64,000 nt of DNA from Alcanivorax sp. (GTDB lineage Bacteria > Pseudomonadota > Gammaproteobacteria > Pseudomonadales > Alcanivoracaceae): contig NZ_CP080267.1 in NCBI RefSeq assembly GCF_019431375.1, positions 3,407,501 through 3,471,500 on the forward strand. The letters run 5' to 3'. Shown here in pieces: positions 38,250 through 49,663 of the stretch (position 1 is its first letter; each line of letters begins with the position of its first letter). The position numbers and the translations under genes are program-made. Below the pieces are notes generated by a model. The model did no database searches. It saw only the letters and a program-made list of their open reading frames with translations, and was not told the DNA's origin.

Positions 38250-39257
38250 ATGACCGCCGTGAACGACTTTCTCACGCCCCGCTCGATCGCGGTCAACGCG
38301 ATCAACCAGACCCATGCCAAGGTGGTTCTGGAACCGCTGGAGCGTGGCTTTGGCCACACCCTGGGGACTGCGCTGCGTCGCATCCTGATCTCCAGTATGC
38401 CCGGCTGTGCGATCACCGAAGTGGAGATCGACGGGGTACAGCATGAATACTCCTCCATCGAAGGGGTCCAGGAAGATGTGATCAACATCCTGCTGAACCT
38501 GAAGGGCGTTGCCCTGAAGATGGAAGATCGCGAAGAAGCGACTCTCGAGCTGGTCAAGAAAGGCCCGGGTGTTGTTACCGCGAGCGATATCCAGCGTGAT
38601 CACAGTGTTGAGATCGTCAACCCGGATCATCTGATCTGCACCATTACCGGCGACACTGAACTGCGTGTGAAGCTCAAGGTGCAGAAGGGTCGCGGCTACG
38701 TAGCTGCTGACGCCCGTCAGTCTGATGACGACGAAACCCGCGGTATTGGCCGTCTGCAGCTGGATGCCAGCTACAGCCCGGTACGTCGCGTGGCTTATGT
38801 GGTTGAGGCTGCCCGTGTAGAGCAGCGTACTGACCTGGACAAGCTGGTTATCGATCTGGAAACCGATGGCACCATCGATCCGGAAGAAGCGATTCGTCGC
38901 GCTGCCACCATTCTGCAGCAGCAGATCGCTGTGTTTGTGGATCTGGAGCAGGATGCCAAGCCTGAGCCGAAGCAGGAACGCGAGGAGATCGATCCCATCC
39001 TGCTGCGTCCGGTAGATGATCTGGAACTGACCGTCCGTTCCGCCAACTGCCTGAAGGCTGAGAACATTTACTACATCGGTGACCTGGTACAGCGTACCGA
39101 GGTGGAGCTGCTGAAGACCCCGAACCTGGGCAAGAAGTCGCTCACCGAGATCAAGGATGTGTTGGCTTCCAAAGGCCTGTCGCTGGGTATGCGTCTGGAA
39201 AACTGGCCTCCGGTCAGCCTCCGTGACGACGACCGGCTGAACACCAAATTGCGCTAA
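38250..39257 (+). CDS. rpoA: DNA-directed RNA polymerase subunit alpha
   Basis: Alpha subunit, 335 aa (E. coli 329). The N-terminal assembly domain contains EPLERGFGHTLGTALRRILI; a charged linker around residues 235-250 (EPKQEREEIDPI) leads to the C-terminal domain that binds UP elements and activators (NCLKAENIYYIGDLVQRTEV, LGKKSLTEIKDVLASKGLSL). Confidence 0.98.
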   Translation: MTAVNDFLTPRSIAVNAINQTHAKVVLEPLERGFGHTLGTALRRILISSMPGCAITEVEIDGVQHEYSSIEGVQEDVINILLNLKGVALKMEDREEATLELVKKGPGVVTASDIQRDHSVEIVNPDHLICTITGDTELRVKLKVQKGRGYVAADARQSDDDETRGIGRLQLDASYSPVRRVAYVVEAARVEQRTDLDKLVIDLETDGTIDPEEAIRRAATILQQQIAVFVDLEQDAKPEPKQEREEIDPILLRPVDDLELTVRSANCLKAENIYYIGDLVQRTEVELLKTPNLGKKSLTEIKDVLASKGLSLGMRLENWPPVSLRDDDRLNTKLR

Positions 39258-39307
39258 GTTAGTTGTTGTGGACGCTGTGAAGCGCCCCTGAACATAGGAA
39301 CAGAATC

Positions 39308-39691
39308 ATGCGTCATCGCAAAAGCGGCAGAAAACTGAATCGGAACAGCTCTCATCGTCAGGCGATGTTCCGTAACATGGCCGTGTCTCTGCTGGAGCAC
39401 GAAGTGATCAAGACCACTCTGCCGAAGGCAAAAGAGCTGCGTCGTGTGGCTGAGCCGTTGATCACTCTGGCAAAGGAAGACTCGGTAGCGAACCGTCGTC
39501 TGGCTTTCGACCGCACCCGTTCCAAGGAAGTGGTTGGCAAGCTGTTCAACGAGCTGGGTCCCCGTTACCAGAGCCGTCCTGGCGGCTACGTTCGTATCCT
39601 CAAGATGGGCTTCCGTGCCGGTGACAATGCACCGATGGCCTATGTTGAGCTGGTGGATCGCCCCGAGCTGGCGGACGCTGACGAAGAGTAA
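39308..39691 (+). CDS. rplQ: 50S ribosomal protein L17
   Basis: Tunnel-exit protein, 127 aa, the E. coli length. Starts MRHRKSGRKLNRNSSHRQAM. Last gene of the alpha operon, followed by a strong terminator. Confidence 0.98.
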   Translation: MRHRKSGRKLNRNSSHRQAMFRNMAVSLLEHEVIKTTLPKAKELRRVAEPLITLAKEDSVANRRLAFDRTRSKEVVGKLFNELGPRYQSRPGGYVRILKMGFRAGDNAPMAYVELVDRPELADADEE

Positions 39692-39706
39692 GCGTCTCAA
39701 AGCTTC

Positions 39707-39737
39707 AAAAAAACCGGGCATATAGCCCGGTTTTTTT
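39707..39737 (+). terminator. Terminator of the S10-spc-alpha cluster
   Basis: aaaaaaaccgggc-atata-gcccggttttttt: a GC-rich 6-pair core extended by A/T pairs with a T7 tail; the A-run on the other side makes it usable in both directions. Confidence 0.95.
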
Positions 39738-39808
39738 ATGTCTGTCGTAAGCCGGCGCTCTTGTACTATGCTGTCAGTGAGGCTGAGCAAACCTCAAGGG
39801 CAGGGCAT

Positions 39809-40144
39809 ATGGCAATCAACGGCTTTCATGCGCACGTCTATTTTGACGAATTCACCTTTTCCCAGGCGGCAGCGCTGTGTCAGGCCGCTCATCAGCGTTT
39901 CGACATTCCCATGGGGCATATGCACCGCAAACCGGTTGGGCCGCATCCGTGCTGGAGTTGTCAGCTCTCTATTCCTCGTCGTCAGGCGGGCGAGGTGATT
40001 CCCTGGTTGATGGCCAGCCGTAATGGGCTGACCATCTTCGTTCACGGGCTCAGCGGCGATGATCTGCGCGACCATACCGAGCTGGTCATGTGGCTTGGAG
40101 AAAGCCAGCCCCTGGATCTGAGTATTTTCCAGTTTTCCGCCTGA
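39809..40144 (+). CDS. DOPA 4,5-dioxygenase family protein
   Basis: A 111-residue protein of the family named after fungal/plant DOPA 4,5-extradiol dioxygenase. Conserved histidines are present in HAHVYFD (near residue 6), GHMHRKPVGPHPCWSCQL (near 35-50) and FVHG (near 82). The bacterial members are mostly uncharacterised; ring-cleavage activity is inferred from the family. ATG at 39809 follows aagggcagggcat; the frame upstream to 39761 is not supported by a ribosome-binding site. Convergent with the next gene, 20 bases apart. Confidence 0.8.
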   Translation: MAINGFHAHVYFDEFTFSQAAALCQAAHQRFDIPMGHMHRKPVGPHPCWSCQLSIPRRQAGEVIPWLMASRNGLTIFVHGLSGDDLRDHTELVMWLGESQPLDLSIFQFSA

Positions 40145-40164
40145 TTCCCTGAACCAAGCTGCGA

Positions 40165-40536
40165 TTAGCCTGCCACCTTGCGGCCCCGATACATCAGCCC
40201 TTTACGAGGAGTGTGTTGAGAGCGAGGCGTCTCTTTGTCGCTTGTTGGGGTGTCTACCGGCTGGCCTCGGTACAGACGCACAGCCGGCCCGTTCGAGGGG
40301 GCTGGTGGTGAGTCTTCGCCCTCCAGCTCCAGCAGCGCCAGACGAATCTCCCCGTAAAGCCGTTGCAGGCCCTGGGAGCGGGTGTGGCCCGCATAATGGG
40401 CCAGCTTCTGGCGCAGTGCCGGGTCGGTCAGTGACAGGCTCTCGTCGAATTCAGCGCGGATCAATCGGCGGCACTGATTGACCAGATTGACGATGTTGTA
40501 TTGCATCAACCAGCGGTGGTCGGGGGTGGCGTCCAT
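40165..40536 (-). CDS. Hypothetical protein (123 aa)
   Basis: A soluble 123-residue protein without signal peptide or membrane span. The N-terminal two thirds look helical (LMQYNIVNLVNQCRRLIRAE and TRSQGLQRLYGEIRLALLEL); the C-terminus is basic and low-complexity (TPRKGLMYRGRKVAG). I do not recognise a family. The ATG is preceded by aaaggagtacatgaa, which supports that it is real. Confidence 0.6.
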   Translation of the reverse strand: MDATPDHRWLMQYNIVNLVNQCRRLIRAEFDESLSLTDPALRQKLAHYAGHTRSQGLQRLYGEIRLALLELEGEDSPPAPSNGPAVRLYRGQPVDTPTSDKETPRSQHTPRKGLMYRGRKVAG

Positions 40537-40624
40537 TTCATGTACTCCTTTGAATGGTTGCCGGAGACGGCTGCATGAGGTTGAAGCGTCAGCTTCAGGT
40601 CAGATAGAGCAAAGCAGAAAGCGT

Positions 40625-40676
40625 GCCACCGGCGTGGCCCTTTTTTCTGATGCGATTGCCCCGTTCGGGAACGGGG
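40625..40676. terminator. Paired hairpins downstream of the glycerophosphodiesterase gene
   Basis: Two hairpins: gccac-cggc-gtggc followed by ccTTTTTT on the plus strand (40625-40646), and gccccgtt-cggg-aacggggc (40657-40676), a perfect 8-pair stem. They lie just past the stop of the minus-strand gene. The T-run faces the plus strand, where no gene ends nearby, so termination of the minus transcript is only probable. Confidence 0.45.
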
Positions 40677-40700
40677 CGGGGCTGATGTGGTGCGCGTGCG

Positions 40701-41966
40701 CTAAGGTTGGGCGTGGCGCTTGCCGGTCAAGGCTTTCTGGCAGTTGGCGTAGAGCGTGGTGGTGGCTGGCCAGTCGGAAAAGACGCCGATGACACCTACG
40801 TCCCTCGCCAGTACATCCAGCAGGGTGAAAGTGTCGCCGTCATTATCGATTGCTGGCTGGACGCTTTGGTAGTACCAGCCGCCGCCATTGGCCAGCGGGC
40901 CGGAGCGTTCCAGGGACCAGGCGATGATATCCAGGTCGGCATCGCGTGCGGCTCGTGCATAAGGGCTTGGCACGATGTGGTTGTGGTAATCGGTGGTCAC
41001 CAGCATCCACAGGGGCGGGGCGATGATATTCACACCATAGCCTTTCAGGGTTTCCATGTCTGGCTGCCAGGTGCCGGGGTTCTGCGGGTCCAGCCCTTCG
41101 GTGTCGCGGCCATCCAGATACACGGCCTGTTGGCCGTAGCGGGGGTGATGATCGATCCAGTAGCGCACGTCCTCCAGGTTGAAGGACTGGGGGTACACAT
41201 CCCGCGGCGACACCCCGGCTTGTCGGTATTCCTCAATCAATTGCCGGGCATAGTCCTGCTGACTGTAATCCCCCTGATAGGGCATTGATACCTGCGGATC
41301 TTTCAGTTCCGGTGTCATCTTTACCCCCAGTTCCTGAAACAGGGTGATGCTCTCCCGGTGACTGAGCAGGGTGCCGCTTTGATTGTAGAGATCCGTGCGC
41401 CAGCTCGCTGTGCCCTGCAGATATTCTTCCACTGTGGTGGCACGGGGATTGGCGCCGTCCATCTTGCCTTTCAGGGTCTTGAACTCGGCCAGGGTAATGT
41501 CACTGGTGCAGCAGCGGGCGCGGGCCGGCTTGCTGCCATCAAAGGGAGTGAAAGGTTCGCTGCACTGGCTGGCCAGTTCGGTGTCGAGAATATTGGTGGT
41601 GGTGTGCAGGTCGCACTGGGAATGGCGGCAGACCAGCTCGCGATCCTTGGTAAACGCCACATCGCATTCCACGATGCCGGCGCCCATGCGGGCCGCCGCA
41701 CGGTAGGACTCTTCGGTATGTTCGGGGAATTGCAGCGGGGCCCCGCGATGGCCGATGGAGAAGTCGCTGGCTTGCTGTGGCCGTCGCTGGCTAGTGCATT
41801 CCTGCAGCGCCTGCTTGAGCGGCCCTTCATCCATGTTTGCAACCAGGTAATAGGGGCGCGGCCCAAGCTCCACGCTGTTGTGCGCCCCGTGCCCGGCACA
41901 GGCTGCCGCCACCGCGCCGATGGCAAGGGTGGCGATGAGTCCTTTCAGTGCCCATATCCGTTTCAT
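40701..41966 (-). CDS. Glycerophosphodiester phosphodiesterase lipoprotein
   Basis: A 421-residue secreted enzyme of the GDPD family, which splits glycerophosphodiesters to glycerol-3-phosphate and an alcohol. The signature FSIGHRGAPLQFPEHTEESY (catalytic HRG, metal-binding Glu) lies near residues 66-85 and IVECDVAFTKDRELVCRHSQ near 95-114. The ATG at 41966 has tggaggctgatc upstream and gives a signal peptide MKRIWALKGLIATLAIGAVA with a Cys at about 23 that could carry a lipid. The frame runs 37 residues further upstream without such support. Likely role: recovering glycerol phosphate from lipid head groups in the periplasm. Confidence 0.85.
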   Translation of the reverse strand: MKRIWALKGLIATLAIGAVAAACAGHGAHNSVELGPRPYYLVANMDEGPLKQALQECTSQRRPQQASDFSIGHRGAPLQFPEHTEESYRAAARMGAGIVECDVAFTKDRELVCRHSQCDLHTTTNILDTELASQCSEPFTPFDGSKPARARCCTSDITLAEFKTLKGKMDGANPRATTVEEYLQGTASWRTDLYNQSGTLLSHRESITLFQELGVKMTPELKDPQVSMPYQGDYSQQDYARQLIEEYRQAGVSPRDVYPQSFNLEDVRYWIDHHPRYGQQAVYLDGRDTEGLDPQNPGTWQPDMETLKGYGVNIIAPPLWMLVTTDYHNHIVPSPYARAARDADLDIIAWSLERSGPLANGGGWYYQSVQPAIDNDGDTFTLLDVLARDVGVIGVFSDWPATTTLYANCQKALTGKRHAQP

Positions 41967-42085
41967 GATCAGCCTCCAGAGTGAGTGATGGGGCTGAGTC
42001 TGCAACGACAGTATGACGGCTGGATGGGCGGTACACTGCGGCTGTGTGACCATGCCGCGAAGTGTGTCGCCGTTCACGGTGAGGC

Positions 42086-44908
<2,823 letters not shown>

Positions 44909-45048
44909 CAACTACCCCTGACTACTGTCAAAATGAACAGGGCAGTATAGGCGAATTCGTGTGAAGGGGAAAAGAAAGGCGCGCTTTCCTGCAGCCCGCT
45001 TCACGCGGGCACGCAAAAAAGCGTGCGAGCGTGTTGCGTGCGGGGTTG

Positions 45049-45699
45049 CTACAGGTTCTCTTGTGCCCAGTTCACCGCCTGCAGGCGGTTGGAGGCGTTG
45101 ATCTTCTTGAAGATATTGTAGATGTGCGTCTTGATGGTGTGCGGGCTCAGATTCAGGCTGGAGGCGATTTCCGAATTCTTGGCGCCGGTGGCCATGACTT
45201 TCAGCACTTCCACTTCCCGGTCGGTAAGGTTTACCTCGCTACGGGAAAAGGTCTTGTTGAAAGTGCGGCTTTTCATCAGATAGGCCTGCAGCACGGCGCG
45301 TGGGAACCACAGCTCGCCGTCGAAAATTGCCTTGATGCCTTTGCTCAGCAGTGCCTGGGGGCAGTCATGCTGAAAACCGCCATTGACCATGGGCAGGCCG
45401 GCCAGGCGGGAGAGCGAATCGTCGCTGTCCACATTGAACAGGGCAATCAGAACGTCGTTTTCCACTTCCTGATCTGCTTCCAGGAGATGGGCGATCACCT
45501 CGTTCACGTCGACACTGTGGTAATCCACCAGAAACAGGTTCTGGTCAAATTCCCGTAGGGTTTCCACGGAGATGGTCTCTACCGAGGGAATGCTCTTGCT
45601 AGCCACTTCTTCCTTGACGAGAAATTCGGTGAGCAGGGCATTTTGCAGTTGCTGGCTGCCTACTACGTAAACTTGCTGGGTTTGTTGTTGGCTGTTCAT
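45049..45699 (-). CDS. CsgD-like LuxR family transcriptional regulator
   Basis: A 216-residue regulator, exactly the length of E. coli CsgD. A receiver-like N-terminal domain (LFLVDYHSVDVNEVIAHLLE) is followed by a LuxR helix-turn-helix in residues about 148-212: LTDREVEVLKVMATGAKNSE, then SSLNLSPHTIKTHIYNIFKK and NRLQAVNWAQENL, close to the CsgD C-terminus. CsgD controls curli and biofilm matrix in enterobacteria; no curli genes are in the window, so targets here are unknown. The ATG at 45699 is chosen; a TTG at 45726 would add nine residues. Divergent from the MFS gene, so it may control it. Confidence 0.82.
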   Translation of the reverse strand: MNSQQQTQQVYVVGSQQLQNALLTEFLVKEEVASKSIPSVETISVETLREFDQNLFLVDYHSVDVNEVIAHLLEADQEVENDVLIALFNVDSDDSLSRLAGLPMVNGGFQHDCPQALLSKGIKAIFDGELWFPRAVLQAYLMKSRTFNKTFSRSEVNLTDREVEVLKVMATGAKNSEIASSLNLSPHTIKTHIYNIFKKINASNRLQAVNWAQENL

Positions 45700-45940
45700 C
45701 GATGCCGTCCATGATGTCTCAGGCAAAGCCTAAGAAAAAAAACTTATCAGCGTGTGAATTTATCACCGCTTTGACCGGGGTTCAATTTACCATTGCCCGG
45801 TTTTACTGATTTCACGATCTCGGAGCGCCAAAGTGGGGCACTGTGTCCTGGTCCGGCCCGGTGGGGAATCTGATACACTGCCCGCCTTTTTGTAGTGGCC
45901 GTGACGTTGCGGCCTCCCGTTTCTGGAGCAACAAGCGTTC

Positions 45941-47308
45941 ATGTCGGCATCTTCTTCCCGTGTCCTGCAGCGAACAGAGCTGAAAACCACCGGCTATCTG
46001 GCGACCATCTTCGCGCTGCGGATGTTCGGCCTGTTCATGATTTTGCCGATTTTTGCGGTCTACGGGCAATCTCTGGAAGGTGCGACACCGCTATTGATCG
46101 GTACCGCCATCGGTGCCTACGGGCTGATGCAGGCCCTGCTTCAGATTCCGTTTGGCATGCTCTCCGACCGTTTCGGGCGGCGCCCGCTGCTACTGATCGG
46201 TCTGCTGTTGTTTGTGGCCGGGGGCGTGGTGGCGGCCATGAGTGATCATATCCATGGCGTCATTGCCGGGCGCGCCCTGCAGGGCGCCGGCGCTATTGCC
46301 AGTGTGATCATGGCGCTGATCGGCGATGTGGTCAGCGAAAAGCACCGTACCCGGGCCATGGCCCTGATCGGCATGTCGGTGGGTGGTTCCTTTGTGCTGG
46401 CACTGATCCTGGGCCCGCTACTGGCTAGCTGGCTGGGGTTGTCCGGCCTGTTCTGGATGACGTCGGTGATGGGCGTTTTTGCCTTGCTGGTAGCCATGGT
46501 GGTGCCGGCACCACGGGCGTTGCAAGGTGAAGCCTTGCCGGTGAGGGTGCGTTTCCGTCGTGTGCTTGGCAGCGAGACATTGCTGCGCTTTGACGTGGGC
46601 ATTTTTACCCTGCACCTGATCATGACGGCCTCATTTGTGGTGGTGCCGGCTCTGCTCAGCGAACGACTTGGGCTGGGGCTGCGCAGCCACAGCCTGATCT
46701 ACCTGGGCGTGCTGGTGGCCGGGTTCGTGGCCATGGTGCCGCTGATCATCCGTGCCGAACGGCGTGGCGCAGTGCCGGTGAAGCGGCTGGCGGTGGTGCT
46801 GCTGGCGGTGTCACAGATCCTTCTGGCGGTGGCTGGGGCCGAGCTGTGGCACTTTGTGCTGGCTCTGTTGGTATTCTTTGCTGCTTTTAATCTGCTTGAG
46901 GCGCTGCTGCCCTCACTGGTGGGGCGTGCGGCGCCGGCGGGAACTCGTGGCACGGCCATGGGGGTATACTCCACCAGTCAGTTTCTGGGCGTCTTTGTCG
47001 GCGGGCAGCTGGGCGGTGCGCTGTACCAGTGGGTAGGCGCTGAAGCCGTCTTCTATGGCTGTGCACTGCTGGCGGCGGTCTGGCTGGTGGTGCTGACGGG
47101 GCTGCGGGAGCTGCCGAAACTGGATAACCGGGTGCTAATGCTGGCGCCGGGCCAGGACTGGCAGAAACTGGCCCGTGAGCTGCAGACGGTGCCCGGTGTG
47201 GTCGAGACGGTGATCGTCGAGGAGCAGGCCCTGGCCCTGCTCAAGGTAGATGCCGGGCTGCTGGATGAGGCCCGACTTGCGGGACTCGCGAGCGCCGGGC
47301 AAAGCTGA
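45941..47308 (+). CDS. MFS transporter, YajR-like, with C-terminal soluble domain
   Basis: A 455-residue major facilitator with about 12 spans and the loop 2-3 motif GMLSDRFGRRP near residues 77-87. The motif-C-like segment GMSVGGSFVLALILGPLLAS lies in span 5. After the last span comes a soluble tail of about 75 residues (ELQTVPGVVETVIVEEQALA near the end) like the ferredoxin-fold YAM domain of YajR. Substrate unknown; proton-driven drug or metabolite export is the family expectation. The same carrier sits next to ssb in pseudomonads. Confidence 0.85.
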   Translation: MSASSSRVLQRTELKTTGYLATIFALRMFGLFMILPIFAVYGQSLEGATPLLIGTAIGAYGLMQALLQIPFGMLSDRFGRRPLLLIGLLLFVAGGVVAAMSDHIHGVIAGRALQGAGAIASVIMALIGDVVSEKHRTRAMALIGMSVGGSFVLALILGPLLASWLGLSGLFWMTSVMGVFALLVAMVVPAPRALQGEALPVRVRFRRVLGSETLLRFDVGIFTLHLIMTASFVVVPALLSERLGLGLRSHSLIYLGVLVAGFVAMVPLIIRAERRGAVPVKRLAVVLLAVSQILLAVAGAELWHFVLALLVFFAAFNLLEALLPSLVGRAAPAGTRGTAMGVYSTSQFLGVFVGGQLGGALYQWVGAEAVFYGCALLAAVWLVVLTGLRELPKLDNRVLMLAPGQDWQKLARELQTVPGVVETVIVEEQALALLKVDAGLLDEARLAGLASAGQS

Positions 47309-47413
47309 CACAATGATTGGCTTGATCTGACATGCATTTCAGAAACCGGTGATTTACCTGGCAGGGTATCGCCGGCTACAACAGTACTGACCCTGAGAGT
47401 CACGGAGAGAAAC

Positions 47414-47941
47414 ATGGCGCGCGGCGTTAACAAGGTAATTCTGATTGGCAACCTGGGGGCTGACCCGGAAACCCGTTTCATGCCCAGTGGTGGCGCTGTC
47501 ACCAATGTTCGGCTGGCCACCAGCGAAAGCTGGAAAGACAAGCAGAGCGGGCAGATGCAGGAACGCACGGAATGGCATCGGGTGGTATTTTTCAACAAGC
47601 TGGGCGAGATTGCCGGTGAGTACCTGAAGAAGGGCTCCAAGGTTTATATCGAAGGCTCCATTCGTACCCGTAAGTGGCAGGGCCAGGATGGCCAGGACCG
47701 CTACACCACTGAAATCGTCGCCAACGAGATGCAGATGCTGGATGGCCGTGGTGACGGCGGCGGTGGTCAGGGTGGTGGCTATGCGTCCCAGGGTAATCAG
47801 GGTGGTTACCAGAACCAGAATGAGAACTACGGTGGTGGGGGCAGTGCTGCACCGCAGCAGAATCAGCCCTCCGGCCAGAGCCAGAATCAGGGTGGCTTCA
47901 GTGGCCCGGCGGACGATTTCGACGACGATATCCCGTTCTGA
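47414..47941 (+). CDS. ssb: Single-stranded DNA-binding protein
   Basis: Homotetrameric OB-fold protein for replication and repair, 175 aa (E. coli 178). Starts MARGVNKVILIGNLGADPET; the OB fold ends near residue 110, followed by a Gly/Gln-rich linker and the acidic partner-binding tail DDFDDDIPF. ATG follows cacggagagaaac. Only 8 bases separate it from gspN. Confidence 0.97.
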   Translation: MARGVNKVILIGNLGADPETRFMPSGGAVTNVRLATSESWKDKQSGQMQERTEWHRVVFFNKLGEIAGEYLKKGSKVYIEGSIRTRKWQGQDGQDRYTTEIVANEMQMLDGRGDGGGGQGGGYASQGNQGGYQNQNENYGGGGSAAPQQNQPSGQSQNQGGFSGPADDFDDDIPF

Positions 47942-47949
47942 GAACCGCC

Positions 47950-48684
47950 ATGCCTCGTACTTTGACGCTGACACTGGTCTTCATTGTCAGCTTGTTGGTT
48001 TTCTTGACTGTCAGCATGCCTGCCGCCGTGGTAGTGGAGCGAGTCCCTGCCGTGCGGTTGGCCGATGCTGCGCTGACCCTGTCCGAGCCCCGTGGGCGCT
48101 GGTGGCAGGGCCAGGCCCGTTGGCGCTGGAAGCAGCTGCAGGGCTCGCTGGACTGGACCCTGGACTGGCACGGCCTGGTGCCGGGCGCGCAACTGGCCCT
48201 GCGCAGTGATCAGGGGCAACAGGCGAACCTGTCAGGCTGGGTCGGCGCGGACTGGGGTGACTGGCAGGTAGAGCAGGCGCGCCTGTCCTTGCCGGTGGCG
48301 CTGGTGGCGGAACATGTTCCCCAGGGCGGCGCCGACGGCCGGGTGGATGCGGTGCTGATGTCCCTGCGGATTGCCGATGACACGATCGGTAACCTGCAGG
48401 GTACTCTGGACTACACTGGCGGTACGGTGACCTGGGGGAATAACGGCTCCGCCACGGTGCCGGAGTTACAGGGGCGTTTGAGCATGGAGGGCCAGGTGCC
48501 CACGCTGCGGGTGAAAGATCCCCAGGGAGAGCGTCTGATGCATGCACGCATCAGTGAAGGTCGTTTCCATCTGGAAGTGATGCGTGCGTGGCCGTTGTTG
48601 CTTGGTGTCAGCCAGGGCGGTAGCCCGGATGATGTGGTATTCCAGATGTCCCAACCGTTCTCGCTAAAACGTAGTCAGGGTTGA
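47950..48684 (+). CDS. gspN: Type II secretion system protein N
   Basis: A 244-residue bitopic inner-membrane protein with an N-terminal anchor (LTLVFIVSLLVFLTV, residues 7-21) and a large periplasmic part beginning PAAVVVERVP, like GspN/OutN/PulN. These are accessory to the type II machine and tie the GspC/L/M platform to the envelope. Family similarity is by eye (GRWWQGQARWRW, WDWHGL-like blocks); gspC and gspD next door support the call. A 101-base gap then leads to gspC. Confidence 0.8.
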   Translation: MPRTLTLTLVFIVSLLVFLTVSMPAAVVVERVPAVRLADAALTLSEPRGRWWQGQARWRWKQLQGSLDWTLDWHGLVPGAQLALRSDQGQQANLSGWVGADWGDWQVEQARLSLPVALVAEHVPQGGADGRVDAVLMSLRIADDTIGNLQGTLDYTGGTVTWGNNGSATVPELQGRLSMEGQVPTLRVKDPQGERLMHARISEGRFHLEVMRAWPLLLGVSQGGSPDDVVFQMSQPFSLKRSQG

Positions 48685-48785
48685 GAAGCAGAAAACCCAG
48701 TTTCAGTAACACTATATTGCAATAATTTGCCTTAAAATCCGGTATCTTCAGTCCGGTAATAACGATAAAGGAAGAGCGGACAGTT

Positions 48786-49652
48786 ATGTCGCAGTGGGCA
48801 GCGTGGGGTCAGTATCAGCAGTGGGGCAAGCCGGTGCGCTGGTTGGTTGCCGTTTTGCTGGTTATCGCGTTGGCCTTTGTGCTGGCCCAAACCTTCTGGT
48901 TGTTGTGGTACGGACCCAGCGAGCCGATTCCTTCCAATAGCAAGACCCGCTTACAGGTCTCCTCTGCCGGCCAGACTGTTAGTCTGAGCCAGTCCCAGGT
49001 AGATAGTTGGCAATTGTTCGGAAACTTCGAGCAGGAAGCTGCCACCCAGTCAGACAAGCCCACCGACGCCCCTGAAACCCGCCTGCGCCTGGAGTTGCTT
49101 GGCGTGTTCCAGACTGCAGATACCGCAAAGGCCTCCGCCATCATTGCCGAAAAGGGCAAGGAAGGTGAGTTGTACCGTATCGGCGACAGTATTCCCGGTA
49201 ATGCCAGCCTGGAAGAGGTCTACCCGGACCGGGTAATCCTGCGCAGGGCCGGGCGTCTGGAAACCCTGCGCTGGTCTGACAGTTCCCTGGGCGGTGTCAG
49301 TCAGGTCCAATCCCGTGCCGAACCGGTGCAACGGCCGGCTGATGAGCAGGCCGTGAGTGAGGGCAGCGAGGAAGACATGCAGCGTCAGCGTAAGGCCATT
49401 ATAGGCCAGTTAGGGCTGACGCCGGTGGCCGAAGGCGACAATCAAGGCTACCAGCTGGGTAGGCGCGCGCCCAAGCAGTTGATCAGTCAGGTTGGCTTGA
49501 AAAGCAATGATGTCATTCTCTCTGTTAATGGCCACGGGCTGGGAACGGAAGAGGGTGATCTGGCTGCGTTGCGTTCATTTCAGGAAACCCGGCAGGCCAG
49601 TATCGTGGTGCAGCGGGGTGATCAGCAATTCACCGTGAATTATCCGCCATAG
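48786..49652 (+). CDS. gspC: Type II secretion system protein C
   Basis: GspC links the inner-membrane platform to the secretin. 288 aa: short cytosolic N-terminus, one span (LVAVLLVIALAFVLAQTFWL, about residues 20-39), a proline-rich linker, a homology region binding secretin N0 (about 95-160, RLRLELLGVFQTADTAKASA), and a C-terminal PDZ domain (QLISQVGLKSNDVILSVNGH, about 230-285). ATG follows aaggaagagcggacagtt. Confidence 0.9.
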   Translation: MSQWAAWGQYQQWGKPVRWLVAVLLVIALAFVLAQTFWLLWYGPSEPIPSNSKTRLQVSSAGQTVSLSQSQVDSWQLFGNFEQEAATQSDKPTDAPETRLRLELLGVFQTADTAKASAIIAEKGKEGELYRIGDSIPGNASLEEVYPDRVILRRAGRLETLRWSDSSLGGVSQVQSRAEPVQRPADEQAVSEGSEEDMQRQRKAIIGQLGLTPVAEGDNQGYQLGRRAPKQLISQVGLKSNDVILSVNGHGLGTEEGDLAALRSFQETRQASIVVQRGDQQFTVNYPP

Positions 49653-49663
49653 TGAGTGGTTTT

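Noticed and set aside
39738..39998. 86-aa frame overlapping the DOPA-dioxygenase-like gene
   Set aside because: It begins inside the alpha operon terminator region and is out of frame with the supported gene.
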